Shown one piece after another: positions 8,785-17,079 of a DNA stretch of 64,000 nt. Numbering within the stretch: position 1 is the stretch's first letter; each line of letters opens with the position of its first letter. The notes below the pieces were generated by a model. The model was not told where the DNA came from. It saw only the letters and a program-made list of their open reading frames with translations, and ran no database searches. Location of the stretch: contig JBGTGN010000156.1 of NCBI GenBank assembly GCA_041746715.1, positions 1 through 64,000 on the forward strand. Reading direction: 5' to 3'. Made by a program: the position numbers and the translations under genes. This DNA is from QWPN01 sp041746715. GTDB lineage: Bacteria > Planctomycetota > Planctomycetia > Pirellulales > UBA1268.

Positions 8785-10203
8785 ATGTCTTCCCTCGAGT
8801 ACTACCCCATTATCGATGTCAGCCCGCTCATGAAGGGGCTGGTCATCGGTGGTCTTGGCATCTTCCACGTCTTCCTCGCTCAGTTTGCGATCGGCGGCGG
8901 CATGCTGCTGTGCTACCTCCAGTGGCTCCACATGCGGGGGGAGTGCCGGCTGGCCCGCCGCTTCGCAGACGACTACTTCAAGGTGCTCGTTTTGGTGAGT
9001 TTCGTGCTCGGTGCGGTGACGGGCGTCGCGATGTGGTTCACGAGCATTCAGATCAGCCCCCGCACGATCGCCACGATGGTGAGGGAGTTTCACTGGGTAT
9101 GGGCCACCGAGTGGACGTTTTTCTGCCTCGAGGTGGTGGCCGGGTACCTCTTCTACCGCTATGGCCCGCGGCTCGCCGACCCGGCCCGGCTCCATCTCTT
9201 GCTGCTCTACAGCGTCGCGTCGTGGATGAGCCTCTTCTGGATCAACGGCATTCTCTCCTGGCAGCTCACCCCGGGCACTTGGCTCGAGTCTCGCAACGTC
9301 TGGGACGGGTTCTTCAATCCCGGGTTTCTGCCGTCACTGATTTTCCGCACGATCTCCTCGGCATCGATCGCCGCTCTGGCCGCCTGCGCGCTGGTGAACC
9401 TGGTGCCTGGGTTTACACGCAGCGAGCGGCATAGCCTCGTGGCCATCTGTGCTCGTCCGCTCGTGTTCATGCTGGCGATGCCCTTGGTGGGCGGCTGGTA
9501 CATCGCAACGATGCCAGCCGACAGCCGTGTTTGGGCCACGGGGGGGAACGTGCCGATGACGCTCTTTCTCACGATGGCCGTGGGAAGTTCGACGCTCATT
9601 GGCCTCTATGCCGTGGTGGCGATTCTGCGGCAGCGTCTCTATGTCAACGGCGCGACGGCGTCGCTCCTGCTTGCGCTGGCGTTTGTTGCGACCGCCGGCG
9701 GAGAGTTTGTGCGGGAGGGCGTGCGAAAGCCGTTCACGATTCGCGAGTATCTCTATTCCAACTCGATTCCTCGCGATGGCATCGCCGCTCTCCGAGAGCG
9801 TGGCAGCGCCACCGACGACCCCTATCCGCTCCGGAATGCGGCGGACTATCCAAACGCCCAACTCGTCCTCGGGGCAAAGGTGTTTCGAACGCAGTGCTCG
9901 GTTTGCCATACGCTCGAGGGCATGAACGCCGTGGTCGATTTGGCGGGAACCTGGTCGATCGATCAGAGACGCCTCAACATCGCGCAGCTCCAGCGCACAA
10001 AACCCTTCATGCCCCCGTTTGCCGGCACGCCAGAGGAAGTGGAAGGGGTCGTTCAGTTGATTGGCTGGCTCCGGGCCGGACGTCCCGCGGCCTGGGACGA
10101 ATCGCATGATCCGGTGGTGCTCGAACAGATTCGCCGCTGGCTCGACGAGGCTGGCACGGGGCCTGGCGATGCCACGCTGGCGAGGGCAGGACCGTCACCA
10201 TGA
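8785..10203 (+). CDS. Cytochrome bd-like oxidase subunit I fused to a C-terminal cytochrome c domain
   Basis: A 472-residue membrane protein. The first eight or nine helices resemble CydA: GIFHVFLAQFAIGGG carries the N-terminal haem-ligand histidine, and a helix around residues 108-126 carries glutamates (EFHWVWATEWTF). After the last helix comes a soluble domain with one haem c site, CSVCHTLEG, near residue 372, and a probable Met ligand in KPFMPPF. The fusion suggests that electrons are taken from a c-type carrier instead of, or as well as, quinol. GGAG lies seven bases before ATG. The stop overlaps the next start as ATGA. Confidence 0.85.
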   Translation: MSSLEYYPIIDVSPLMKGLVIGGLGIFHVFLAQFAIGGGMLLCYLQWLHMRGECRLARRFADDYFKVLVLVSFVLGAVTGVAMWFTSIQISPRTIATMVREFHWVWATEWTFFCLEVVAGYLFYRYGPRLADPARLHLLLLYSVASWMSLFWINGILSWQLTPGTWLESRNVWDGFFNPGFLPSLIFRTISSASIAALAACALVNLVPGFTRSERHSLVAICARPLVFMLAMPLVGGWYIATMPADSRVWATGGNVPMTLFLTMAVGSSTLIGLYAVVAILRQRLYVNGATASLLLALAFVATAGGEFVREGVRKPFTIREYLYSNSIPRDGIAALRERGSATDDPYPLRNAADYPNAQLVLGAKVFRTQCSVCHTLEGMNAVVDLAGTWSIDQRRLNIAQLQRTKPFMPPFAGTPEEVEGVVQLIGWLRAGRPAAWDESHDPVVLEQIRRWLDEAGTGPGDATLARAGPSP

Positions 10204-11297
10204 ACACGATCTTCCCGCTTGGGCTTCCCTCCGCAACGGCGTTCTATCTCGTTCTCTATCTGGCCACCTACGTGATGCACATGGTGTTCATGCACTACGT
10301 GCTCGCGGGCTCGACCTACCTCGCCGTCGGCAGACTGATGGGCAGAGAACGGTGCGCATCATGCGGCTGGCAGACGATCCTCGTCGATTGGCTCCCCTTC
10401 GCCACCGGGCTTGCGATCACGGCGGGCGTGGCGCCGCTGCTCTTCGTGCAGATGCTCTACGGCCGGGAGTTTGCCACGGCCAACCTGCTGCTCTCACACC
10501 GCTGGATGGCGATCCTGCCGGTGCTCATTGTCTGCTTCTATCTTCTGTATCTCCAGAAGTCGTCATGGATCGCCCGTCGGGCATGGGCCTGGCGGCCCGT
10601 GGTGGCCGCCGTAGCCTGCGCCGGGTTTCTCTTTATCGCCTGGAGTTGGACGGAGAACCATCTGCTCATGCTCGACCGGCAGGCGTGGCCGGGTCTCTAT
10701 GAAGCCGGCGCCCTCTGGTACGAATCGCCGGGAGTTGTGCCACGGCTGGCGATATGGTTCTTCCTGGCGTTTCCGAGCCTCGCGATCGAGCTGGCCTGGC
10801 AGGGCCGGCTGTTGGGCGTGCCGCTTGACGCACCGGCTGCTCCCGATGCACGAGTAGCCGGCCTCTCACCCGTCCGCCGCCTCGCTCTCACCGCGTGCGC
10901 CGGTCTCACAGGCACCACGTTTGCGGCGATCGCCTATTGGCCCACGATTTCAGTTGCCGCCCAAGCCGTCGTCATGGGTGCCCTGGCTGGCCCGTGGCTG
11001 GCCCTGCTCGTTGGGGCGGTCGCGGTGCAGGCAGCGGTGTGGATCGTCACGGCCATCCGCGACCGGCTCACACTACCACTCCTGATCGCTGCGACTTGTG
11101 CCTGGCTGATCGGACTGGTCAGTGTGGCCGTTGTGCGAGAGGCGATCCGCCTCGCCGCCGTGGACCTTGCCACGGCGGCCGAGTCCCACACGGCTGCGGT
11201 CCACATCGGCGGGCTGCCCGTGTTTCTCATCTTCGCGGTCCTCAATGCCGCCGCCATCGTCTGGTGCATTCGCACTGTTCGGACGGCGATACGCTGA
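10200..11297 (+). CDS. Polytopic membrane partner of the bd-like oxidase
   Basis: A 365-residue protein with nine or so membrane helices. Its first helix, YVMHMVFMHYVLAGSTYLAV, has the same histidine-then-small-residue pattern as the first helix of the preceding gene (FHVFLAQFAIGGG), so the two may be distant relatives forming a heterodimer like CydA/CydB. A CASC pair near residue 51 lies in a loop. It is translationally coupled to the upstream gene by ATGA. No family name was recognised; the role as second oxidase subunit is inferred from coupling and helix pattern. Confidence 0.75.
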   Translation: MNTIFPLGLPSATAFYLVLYLATYVMHMVFMHYVLAGSTYLAVGRLMGRERCASCGWQTILVDWLPFATGLAITAGVAPLLFVQMLYGREFATANLLLSHRWMAILPVLIVCFYLLYLQKSSWIARRAWAWRPVVAAVACAGFLFIAWSWTENHLLMLDRQAWPGLYEAGALWYESPGVVPRLAIWFFLAFPSLAIELAWQGRLLGVPLDAPAAPDARVAGLSPVRRLALTACAGLTGTTFAAIAYWPTISVAAQAVVMGALAGPWLALLVGAVAVQAAVWIVTAIRDRLTLPLLIAATCAWLIGLVSVAVVREAIRLAAVDLATAAESHTAAVHIGGLPVFLIFAVLNAAAIVWCIRTVRTAIR

Positions 11298-11401
11298 GGT
11301 GCCGCGAAGCGAGTCGGGCGGCGGATGAAGCTGCGTGGCGCAGGAATTGACCTTCAGCCATCACCACGCTGCCGAAGTGCTCTTGTCCTGTCCATGATCT
11401 T

Positions 11402-11908
11402 TCATTCTGTACCCCCCGCGGTGCTCGATGGCCCCGCCACCGGAGCAATCGTGATCTCGAGGACCTGCGTGAAATCAGCACTGCTACTCTTCGTATGACC
11501 CTTCACCTCGGCCGAGAAGCTCCCCAGCGCGGCATCTTGGGAGGCCTTGAGTGTGAGCGACACACCCGTACTGCCGTGTGGAATGACCGATTCAGCAGGT
11601 TCCACCGTCACGCCCGCAGGCAATCCTGACACCTCGATGGCTACTTCCTCGCCGAAGTTCTCACCACGATTAATCCCAATTCGCACCTCCTGGTCGTCGC
11701 CCTGCGTGAGGGCAATAGCCTCAAAGGGCACACTGAGGCTGAACGTGTGCTCTGCTTCGCCAGGAATTGTTGGCTTCATCACAACAACCTTCTCCGGCTT
11801 GGAGCTGGATGCAGGGGTCGCCGCCTGCGGCCCTTCCGTGGAACTCTCTCCGCACCCAGCCAAGCCCACCGCGACCAACACGCACGATCCGAAAAATAAC
11901 GTCTTCAT
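11402..11908 (-). CDS. Small lipoprotein with an immunoglobulin-like domain
   Basis: A 168-residue lipoprotein: MKTLFFGSCVLVAVG followed by the lipobox LAGC. After a Ser/Pro/Thr linker (residues 20-45), a beta-sandwich-like domain follows with alternating hydrophobic strands and SGLPAGVTVEPAE, the sort of sequence seen in bacterial Ig-like or NEW3-type domains. ATG at 11908 gives the signal peptide; the longer frame to 11989 is not protein-like. It is convergent with the oxidase gene. The function is unknown; an envelope location is likely. Confidence 0.75.
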   Translation of the reverse strand: MKTLFFGSCVLVAVGLAGCGESSTEGPQAATPASSSKPEKVVVMKPTIPGEAEHTFSLSVPFEAIALTQGDDQEVRIGINRGENFGEEVAIEVSGLPAGVTVEPAESVIPHGSTGVSLTLKASQDAALGSFSAEVKGHTKSSSADFTQVLEITIAPVAGPSSTAGGTE

Positions 11909-12001
11909 GGAAATCTCAACTTTCTTTGTGAAACCGACAGGACTCGCGACGAGCGAGCTCCCCAAACATGCAATAGCCCACTGGAACATCAGTGAATCCT
12001 T

Positions 12002-12577
12002 TTACGACCATGGGTCCGAAACCCGGTCCAACCCTGGCACTCGCCTCATGTCTCCAAGGAGTCGATTGACACGCGTGCATTCCATCCACAGGAGCGTTTC
12101 CAGCACTGATGGATTCAGGGGCATCGAGAGCACCACATCGACACCGGCTTTGAGGCACTGCCGGCGACATTCGTCGTCCGCCTGCCTGGTGACTGCGATG
12201 ATCAGGCAATCCGCCCGTGTCAGTTCGTTTCGAAGTGGCCCTGCGAGCTGGCACCAACCTGGAATGGGAACGTCGATATCCAGCATCGTGACATCAGGCT
12301 GCCTGGTCCTGGCAAGCGACAGGGCGGCCGAACCAGGGTGAACGGCGGAAACCTCATGCCCAAAATCTTTCACGAGCTGATCGAGCCCGTGCGACCTTGA
12401 TCGGGCGTTGGCGACGACCAGCACTTTCAACGCTCGCCGTCGATGAACCTCGACGGGCTTACGGTCAACCGCCATGTCGTGGCATACGGCGTCCCTGAAT
12501 CTCCGCTGGTCGCACCAGGCGTGGTTCGTGCCGGCTCTGCTCGTCGGGGCGAGCTCAGTGATCCATTTCGTAGCCAT
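12002..12577 (-). CDS. Stand-alone response-regulator receiver-like protein
   Basis: A 191-residue protein with a receiver-like domain from about residue 50: LKVLVVANARSRSHGLDQLV, the phospho-acceptor strand TMLDIDVPIPGW, and VLSMPLNPSVLETLL where the conserved KP would be. The usual acidic pair after strand 1 reads VVANARS and the lysine is replaced by M (SMPL), so phosphorylation chemistry is doubtful. No output domain is present. AGGAAGG lies seven bases before ATG at 12577. The gene is preceded on its strand by two tandem copies of the E-family RNA element, suggesting control by a long leader. Confidence 0.75.
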   Translation of the reverse strand: MATKWITELAPTSRAGTNHAWCDQRRFRDAVCHDMAVDRKPVEVHRRRALKVLVVANARSRSHGLDQLVKDFGHEVSAVHPGSAALSLARTRQPDVTMLDIDVPIPGWCQLAGPLRNELTRADCLIIAVTRQADDECRRQCLKAGVDVVLSMPLNPSVLETLLWMECTRVNRLLGDMRRVPGLDRVSDPWS

Positions 12578-12689
12578 GTGATACCTTCCTTGGGGATGCG
12601 CCTTGCGGCACTCTTTGATGCAATCTGAATGAACACGATCTGTCGCCACGCGGAAGCCGTCGGCCTTCGCATTGCTGTTCGCGTTCCAC

Positions 12690-12840
12690 AAACAAAAAAA
12701 GCCGACGCGAGTGAACACCAAGGGGCGTTCCATCACGTCGGCATACTCGCGAACGAATCTCCCGGCGCGGCCGAGATACCCCTTCCTGAGTCATCCAACT
12801 CAAGTACGAATGTCGTCGAAGCAGTGTCTTGCAACACCCG
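12690..12840 (-). ncRNA. E2: structured RNA element with terminator (E family), tandem copy
   Basis: Read on the minus strand: GGATGAC (12796-12790), a first hairpin TCTCGGC-CGC-GCCGGGAGA (12776-12758), the linker TTCGTTCGCGAGTAT, then a terminator hairpin with outer arms GCCGACG (12742-12736) and CGTCGGC (12707-12701), an inner stem GAACGCC/GGTGTTC, and TTTTTTTGTTTG. The end is 112 bases before the receiver gene. Linker, outer arms and tail match the other four copies (E1, E3, E4, E5). The 5' boundary is approximate. It could be a leader attenuator or a short independent RNA. Confidence 0.7.
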
Positions 12841-12913
12841 CTTCGTCGCCACTCACGCATACTCGCCGATTTGGCACGACGCGTTGTTGGTTTCGTGCCC
12901 AGGGGCATTCCGC

Positions 12914-13030
12914 CAACAAAAAAACCGACGCGGCTGAACACCCATTGGGGCATTCGACCTCGTCGGTTTACCTTCTAACGACCCATCAAGTGGTGCTTGA
13001 TCAGCAACACCAAACTGGTCTTTAGCAAGT
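12914..13030 (-). ncRNA. E1: structured RNA element with terminator (E family)
   Basis: Minus strand: hairpin ATCAAG-CACCA-CTTGAT (13001-12985), the linker GGGTCGTTAGAAGGTA, then terminator outer arms AACCGACG (12968-12961) and CGTCGGTT (12930-12923), an inner stem GAATGCCC/GGGTGTTC with two GU pairs, and TTTTTTTGTTGGC. The outer arms differ from E2, E3 and E5 (AACC/GGTT for AGCC/GGCT) but remain paired, i.e. compensatory change. It lies about 150 bases upstream of E2 on the same strand. The 5' boundary is approximate. Confidence 0.7.
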
Positions 13031-13089
13031 CAGCCGAAACAAATACCAGGGAACGCATCCTTCGTGAAGTCGCATCCCCTGAAAAAAAC

Positions 13090-13117
13090 ATTGTACGGGA
13101 CGGCAACGAGAAAACAA
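13090..13117 (-). promoter_or_regulatory. Sigma-70-like promoter for the E1-E2-receiver transcript
   Basis: Minus strand: TTGTTT (13117-13112), a 16-base spacer, TACAAT (13095-13090). Transcription would start near 13083 and run through E1 and E2 towards the receiver gene. Confidence 0.5.
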
Positions 13118-13199
13118 GGGCGCTCTCGAGCCAATCCATTGAGCAAAGCGCACGTCCTCCGCGGAGCGACGACAGAGCCTGGTGATCCGTCGCTGTCCT

Positions 13200-13607
13200 T
13201 CATCTTCTCACCCCCGCGGCAGAGCGACTCTCAGCATTCTTCGCTTGGCGGCATTCGGGTGGCTCGGCCAGGGTCAGGACAACGAACGCCTCACCGGTGA
13301 CGGTGCTGATGTCGTGGTGCAGGCTCACGACAGGGACGCCGGTGATCCCCTGGACCAGCGCTTGGATGAGCGGCTTCGCCGTTTCGATCAGATGGGTCCG
13401 CACCTGTTTGAGCAAGTCTCTCCCCTTGTCGGTAGGAGACTTGGCAAGTTGCTGTTCCGCGGGTGTCAACAATCCTTGGAGCCGTACGACAACGAAATCG
13501 CCGACCAAGTACGCGTTGATTTCCTTGGGGCCTCGGCCCCGGTATTCCTGCTCGAAGCGGTTGATCCCCGCGCAGATGGCGGCCTCGATCTCGCCTTGGG
13601 TTTTCAT
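13200..13607 (-). CDS. DUF2294 family protein
   Basis: A 135-residue soluble protein with the DUF2294 pattern: YRGRGPKEINAYLVGDFVVV, RLQGLLTPAEQQLAKSP, KQVRTHLIETAKPLI and GVPVVSLHHDISTVTGEAF. The biochemical role of the family is not established. It overlaps the upstream hybrid kinase by ATGA at 13604-13607, so the two are co-translated and a signalling or stress link is likely. The last 20 residues are charged and probably disordered. Confidence 0.88.
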   Translation of the reverse strand: MKTQGEIEAAICAGINRFEQEYRGRGPKEINAYLVGDFVVVRLQGLLTPAEQQLAKSPTDKGRDLLKQVRTHLIETAKPLIQALVQGITGVPVVSLHHDISTVTGEAFVVLTLAEPPECRQAKNAESRSAAGVRR

Positions 13608-15574
13608 GGGGCCGGCACCTCCGAGGCGGATGCCAAGATTTCAAGCACCGTCCCGAAACCGCCGGGCTTGACCAGGTGGTGATCGAACCCCGCCTCCTTC
13701 GAACGCTGCCGGTCGCTCTCCTGTCCGTACCCGGTCATGGCCACAAGCACGACGTTCTGCAAGGCGGGCTGCCGGCGGAGCTGCTTGGCGACCTCAAAAC
13801 CATTGAGTCCCGGCAAGCCAATGTCGAGCAGCACGACGTTCGGTCGATAGTCGAGGGCCGCCTCGAGGACCGACGGCCCGTCGTAGGCCGTCCGAACATC
13901 GTGGCCAGACTGCTCCACGAGCAATGCCAAGGTGGTCACCGTATCCACGTTGTCATCCACGACCAACACCCGCAACGACGGCCCAATCGGTCGGACGAGT
14001 TCGGCTGGAGGCAAGGCCGCCACCGATTCGGGAGGCGACACGACCGGCAGACGCACGACGAAGTCGCTGCCCTGGCCCAAGGTACTGGACGCCGCCACCG
14101 TTCCTCCGTGCATTTCCACCAGGCGTTGCACCAACGCAAGGCCGATGCCCAACCCGCCTTGCGAGCGGTCCAGAGACTGTGCCGCCTGCGTAAACAAGTC
14201 GAAGATGCGGGGCAATATCTCGGGGACGATGCCGACGCCCGTATCTCGAACACGCAGCACCGCTTCGTCGCCCTCGTGCTGAAGGGTCAGCCAGATGTGG
14301 CCGCCGGGATCGGTATACTTGGCCGCATTCGTGAGCAGGTTCACCACCACCTGCTCCAATCGGACAGCGTCGGCATGCACCCAGATCGCTTGTTTCGGCA
14401 GCGACACCGTCAGCTCATGCCCACGTTGGTCGATCAGCGAGCGGACGGTCCCCACTGCATTGTCCACAACGGCGCCGAAGGCAAGCCGTTCTCGCTGGAG
14501 CTGAATCCTCCCAGTGGTGATGCGAGAGACGTCGAGCAGTTCATCAACAATCCCTGCGAGTCGCCCTACCTGCCGCTCAATGATGGTCGCGGATTGCTGG
14601 AGTATCGGGTCCTCGATGCCCTGCAGGCGATTCCGATTGTTGTGGAGACGGAGAAGGAGGGCGGCATTGAGGATTGGCGCCAGGGGATTGCGAAGCTCAT
14701 GGCTGAGCATCGCCAGAAACTCATCTTTACGGTGGTCGAGTTCAGCCAACGCTGCTGCCTGTTCCTGCGTAAGCCTTTGCAAGCGGCTCCGCTCCGTGAT
14801 GTCACGGATGTTGCATTGAACGACTTGCCGATGGTCTTCCGAATAGACATTGCTGACGAATTCGACCTCGACCTTGCCCCCGTTTCGACTTTCCAAGGGC
14901 AGATCCTCGTAACGAACGTAGCCCTGGCGTTGCAGTTCCCGGTAGGCGGCCTGACTTTCTTTGACGTCTCGAAAGAGGCCGATCTCCCACAACTCCTTGC
15001 CCACAAACTCATCGTGCGAGTAGCCCAACAGCGCCGTCATGAATGGGTTGGCGTCGACAATCCTTCCGGAGTCCGAGTCGAGGATCAGGATGCCGTCCTT
15101 GGCCATCTCAAAGAGCCGCCGATACCGGAGCTCGGAGTTGCTGAGTGAGTCTGCCGTACGCCTCCAGTCGGTCACGTCCTCAATGGCAAGCAGAACCAAG
15201 TCGGGGTCTTCGTTCTCTGGTGGGAACCTCCGGGCATTCAACAGCATGTTCCGTTGCCCGAGCGTGGGAAAGACGTGATCCACTTCAAAATCCTCGATGG
15301 GACTGCTGGTGCCCATGACCTCAGGCAGCAGCGTTCGCAGTTGCGGAATATCCCACTGGCCGTTGCCCAACTCGTAGACGAAGCGGCCCTCTGTTTCCTC
15401 CCTCGAAACATGGAACGTCCGATAGAAGGCGGAGTTGGCCGTGTGAACCCGCAGGCTCCTGTCAAGAACCACAAAGGGCTCTCGCAGCGTCGCAATGATG
15501 TTCTCAGCATAGGCGAGAGCATCATGCATGGCATGCATCGGGTTGTCGTCACTGGCTTCCATCGCGCCCTCCAT
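13604..15574 (-). CDS. PAS-PAS hybrid sensor histidine kinase with C-terminal receiver
   Basis: Cytoplasmic hybrid kinase of 656 residues with no membrane helix. Two PAS domains (about 15-130 and 145-270) precede HisKA with the phospho-histidine in MLSHELRNPL, HATPase_c (VVNLLTNAAKY, DTGVGI, GGLGIGLALVQ), and a receiver (VLVVDDN, acceptor VLLDIGLP, lysine in HLVKPG). The input is probably a soluble or redox ligand bound by PAS; no cofactor residue is evident. ATG at 15562 is an alternative start. It is co-translated with the DUF2294 gene; the nearby receiver protein is a possible phosphate acceptor. Confidence 0.93.
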   Translation of the reverse strand: MEGAMEASDDNPMHAMHDALAYAENIIATLREPFVVLDRSLRVHTANSAFYRTFHVSREETEGRFVYELGNGQWDIPQLRTLLPEVMGTSSPIEDFEVDHVFPTLGQRNMLLNARRFPPENEDPDLVLLAIEDVTDWRRTADSLSNSELRYRRLFEMAKDGILILDSDSGRIVDANPFMTALLGYSHDEFVGKELWEIGLFRDVKESQAAYRELQRQGYVRYEDLPLESRNGGKVEVEFVSNVYSEDHRQVVQCNIRDITERSRLQRLTQEQAAALAELDHRKDEFLAMLSHELRNPLAPILNAALLLRLHNNRNRLQGIEDPILQQSATIIERQVGRLAGIVDELLDVSRITTGRIQLQRERLAFGAVVDNAVGTVRSLIDQRGHELTVSLPKQAIWVHADAVRLEQVVVNLLTNAAKYTDPGGHIWLTLQHEGDEAVLRVRDTGVGIVPEILPRIFDLFTQAAQSLDRSQGGLGIGLALVQRLVEMHGGTVAASSTLGQGSDFVVRLPVVSPPESVAALPPAELVRPIGPSLRVLVVDDNVDTVTTLALLVEQSGHDVRTAYDGPSVLEAALDYRPNVVLLDIGLPGLNGFEVAKQLRRQPALQNVVLVAMTGYGQESDRQRSKEAGFDHHLVKPGGFGTVLEILASASEVPAP

Positions 15575-15822
15575 CCACCTGTTGTTCGTTACGGCTCAGG
15601 ATAGGGTGGCCGACAGCGGATTGCCAACGTGCATACCGGCGGATGCTCGGATTCAGACACCCATGAGGAGACGTGGACAGGATTCACATCGATCCGAGGT
15701 GAAAGATTGTGGCTCATTCTGCCTCCCCATGAAAATAACAAGTGTCCATCGACGAGACTGCGTCCGAACCTGCCCGGCGTGGCCTCATTTCAATTAATAT
15801 TCAGCATCATGGGCTCGCCTGC

Positions 15823-15850
15823 TTGCCTTCTCACTCAATGCTTCTACACT
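15823..15850 (+). promoter_or_regulatory. Sigma-70-like promoter for E3
   Basis: TTGCCT (15823-15828), a 16-base spacer, TACACT (15845-15850). Transcription would begin about 35 bases before the conserved start of E3. The same TTGCCT hexamer is found before E5. Confidence 0.45.
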
Positions 15851-15889
15851 CGAGCACAGGTCAGCGCGAGAGTCTTATTTCGGGCTGGC

Positions 15890-16013
15890 CAGCGCAATTT
15901 CGGACGACGACGTGAAGGGCAGTTCGGCTTCGGCCGAGAGGCCCGTCATGCGAGTAAGCCGACGTGGTGGACGACCTTCGGGTGTTCCGCAACGTCGGCT
16001 TTTTTTGTTTTTA
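15890..16013 (+). ncRNA. E3: structured RNA element with terminator (E family)
   Basis: CGCAATTTCGGACGAC (15893-15908), GGGCAG, hairpin TCGGC-TTCG-GCCGA (15924-15937), the linker GAGGCCCGTCATGCGAGTA, then terminator outer arms AGCCGACG (15957-15964) and CGTCGGCT (15993-16000) and TTTTTTTGTTTTT. It ends 64 bases before a 30-codon membrane-peptide gene. This copy lies in a divergent gap, with the kinase gene on the other strand, so it cannot be the 3' terminator of an upstream protein gene; it must be a leader or a free RNA. Confidence 0.72.
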
Positions 16014-16077
16014 TACACACACGACTCAGCCGGGCTCGTCAAAGCCGGCGTGATGCTCCACATGAAAGGGAACGATC

Positions 16078-16170
16078 ATGGACACTACGACACTTATCCT
16101 TGTGATTGTTGTGTTGTTTCTCATATTTGGGGGAGGCGGGGGCTACTACTGGAGCCGTTCTCGACTGTAA
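16078..16170 (+). CDS. 30-residue single-helix membrane peptide
   Basis: Short gene encoding MDTTTLILVIVVLFLIF followed by a glycine run and YYWSRSRL. It has one membrane helix with a positively charged end and resembles the tiny DUF3309-type membrane peptides of stress regulons in many bacteria. AAAGGGA lies six bases before ATG. The E3 RNA element ends 64 bases upstream. It is too short for standard gene callers but the start signal is good. Confidence 0.65.
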   Translation: MDTTTLILVIVVLFLIFGGGGGYYWSRSRL

Positions 16171-16378
16171 ACAGCGGGGCTCAGCCCACTTGAACGACAT
16201 CGACTTTTGATTATGTGAATGGCTTGCCTCCACTTCGGAAACAGGACTGTGTCCTGGTTTCCAGGGGTATGTCCTCGGGCCGAATGACTCAGCGGTTCGT
16301 GCAGCAGAATGAAGGCGGGCACATTCTGTGTTCGTTGTTGATTTCTGGGTCAGTTCCGAAAGAACAGAGGGTAGATAA

Positions 16379-16945
16379 ATGGTATTTCATATGATTCCTG
16401 TGGCGATCGTGGCGATGGCAATGCTCCTTGGCACGACCGCGATGGCGGGAAGCGATTCTCCTCCCAACACCCATGACGGCACCGTGGTCAGCGTGACCGG
16501 CAACGGACTGGTCATGACAAGCGAGCAGGGTGAGAAGCATTCCCATACGCTTGCGACGGACGCCAAGGTGACGTTGGACGGAAGGGTCTGCGAGGCATCC
16601 GATCTGAAGTCGGGGACCAAGATTCGTGTGACGACTCAGGCCGCTGGCAACGACCTGGTGTGCCGCATCGAGGCGATTGATAGCGACCGAGACTTTGCGA
16701 GCAATCGTCAGGACGGCAAGCTTGTTCGTCTCACCGGCAACAAGCTGGTCATGACGTGCGAGGACGGTAAGGAACATACCCGTACGGTGGCTGCTGGCGC
16801 CAGGGTGACCCTCGACGGTGAGGCCTCCCAGGCTTCCGACCTCAAGTCGGGAACTCGGATTCGCGTGAACCCCGAGGGTGACGACAACACCCCGGTGAAC
16901 CGAATCGAAGCGCTCGACAAGAATCGGAACTTCGCAAGCCTGTAA
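16379..16945 (+). CDS. Exported protein with two tandem beta-type repeats
   Basis: A 188-residue protein with a signal peptide (MIPVAIVAMAMLLGTTAMAG) and two homologous repeats, about residues 33-105 and 112-185. Each has a VVSVTGNGLVMT / LVRLTGNKLVMT strand, then DAKVTLDG / GARVTLDG, then SDLKSGTKIRV / SDLKSGTRIRV, and ends in an IEAID/IEALD motif followed by R-[DN]-FAS. The pattern fits a small OB-like or DUF5666-type barrel. No catalytic residues are apparent. AGAGGG precedes the start. A strong 12-base-pair hairpin follows the gene. The function is unknown; a periplasmic location is likely. Confidence 0.8.
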   Translation: MVFHMIPVAIVAMAMLLGTTAMAGSDSPPNTHDGTVVSVTGNGLVMTSEQGEKHSHTLATDAKVTLDGRVCEASDLKSGTKIRVTTQAAGNDLVCRIEAIDSDRDFASNRQDGKLVRLTGNKLVMTCEDGKEHTRTVAAGARVTLDGEASQASDLKSGTRIRVNPEGDDNTPVNRIEALDKNRNFASL

Positions 16946-16982
16946 TAGCTGCGCGTAGCCCGTACTTGATACAGCGCACACG

Positions 16983-17011
16983 CCGGGGGCTGGCATGAGG
17001 CCAGCCCCCGG
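16983..17011 (+). terminator. Strong GC hairpin after the repeat protein gene
   Basis: CCGGGGGCTGGC (16983-16994), five-base loop ATGAG, GCCAGCCCCCGG (17000-17011): a perfect 12-base-pair stem. There is no T run after it, so termination may be weak or the hairpin may protect the mRNA 3' end. Confidence 0.55.
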
Positions 17012-17079
17012 TGGCTGTATTGGAGACGTCCTCCATTTCCCGTCTTCACGAGTGTGCAGAGTCCTGTTGGAGATCCCCC

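Noticed and set aside
12629..13025. Small plus-strand frames over E1 and E2
   Set aside because: They only translate the RNA elements; recurrent short matches between frames come from the shared terminator sequence.
13676..15148. 490-codon plus-strand open frame
   Set aside because: Antisense of the PAS hybrid kinase; no recognisable domain.
16289..16996. 235-codon minus-strand frame
   Set aside because: Antisense of the exported two-repeat protein, which has a signal peptide and ribosome-binding site.
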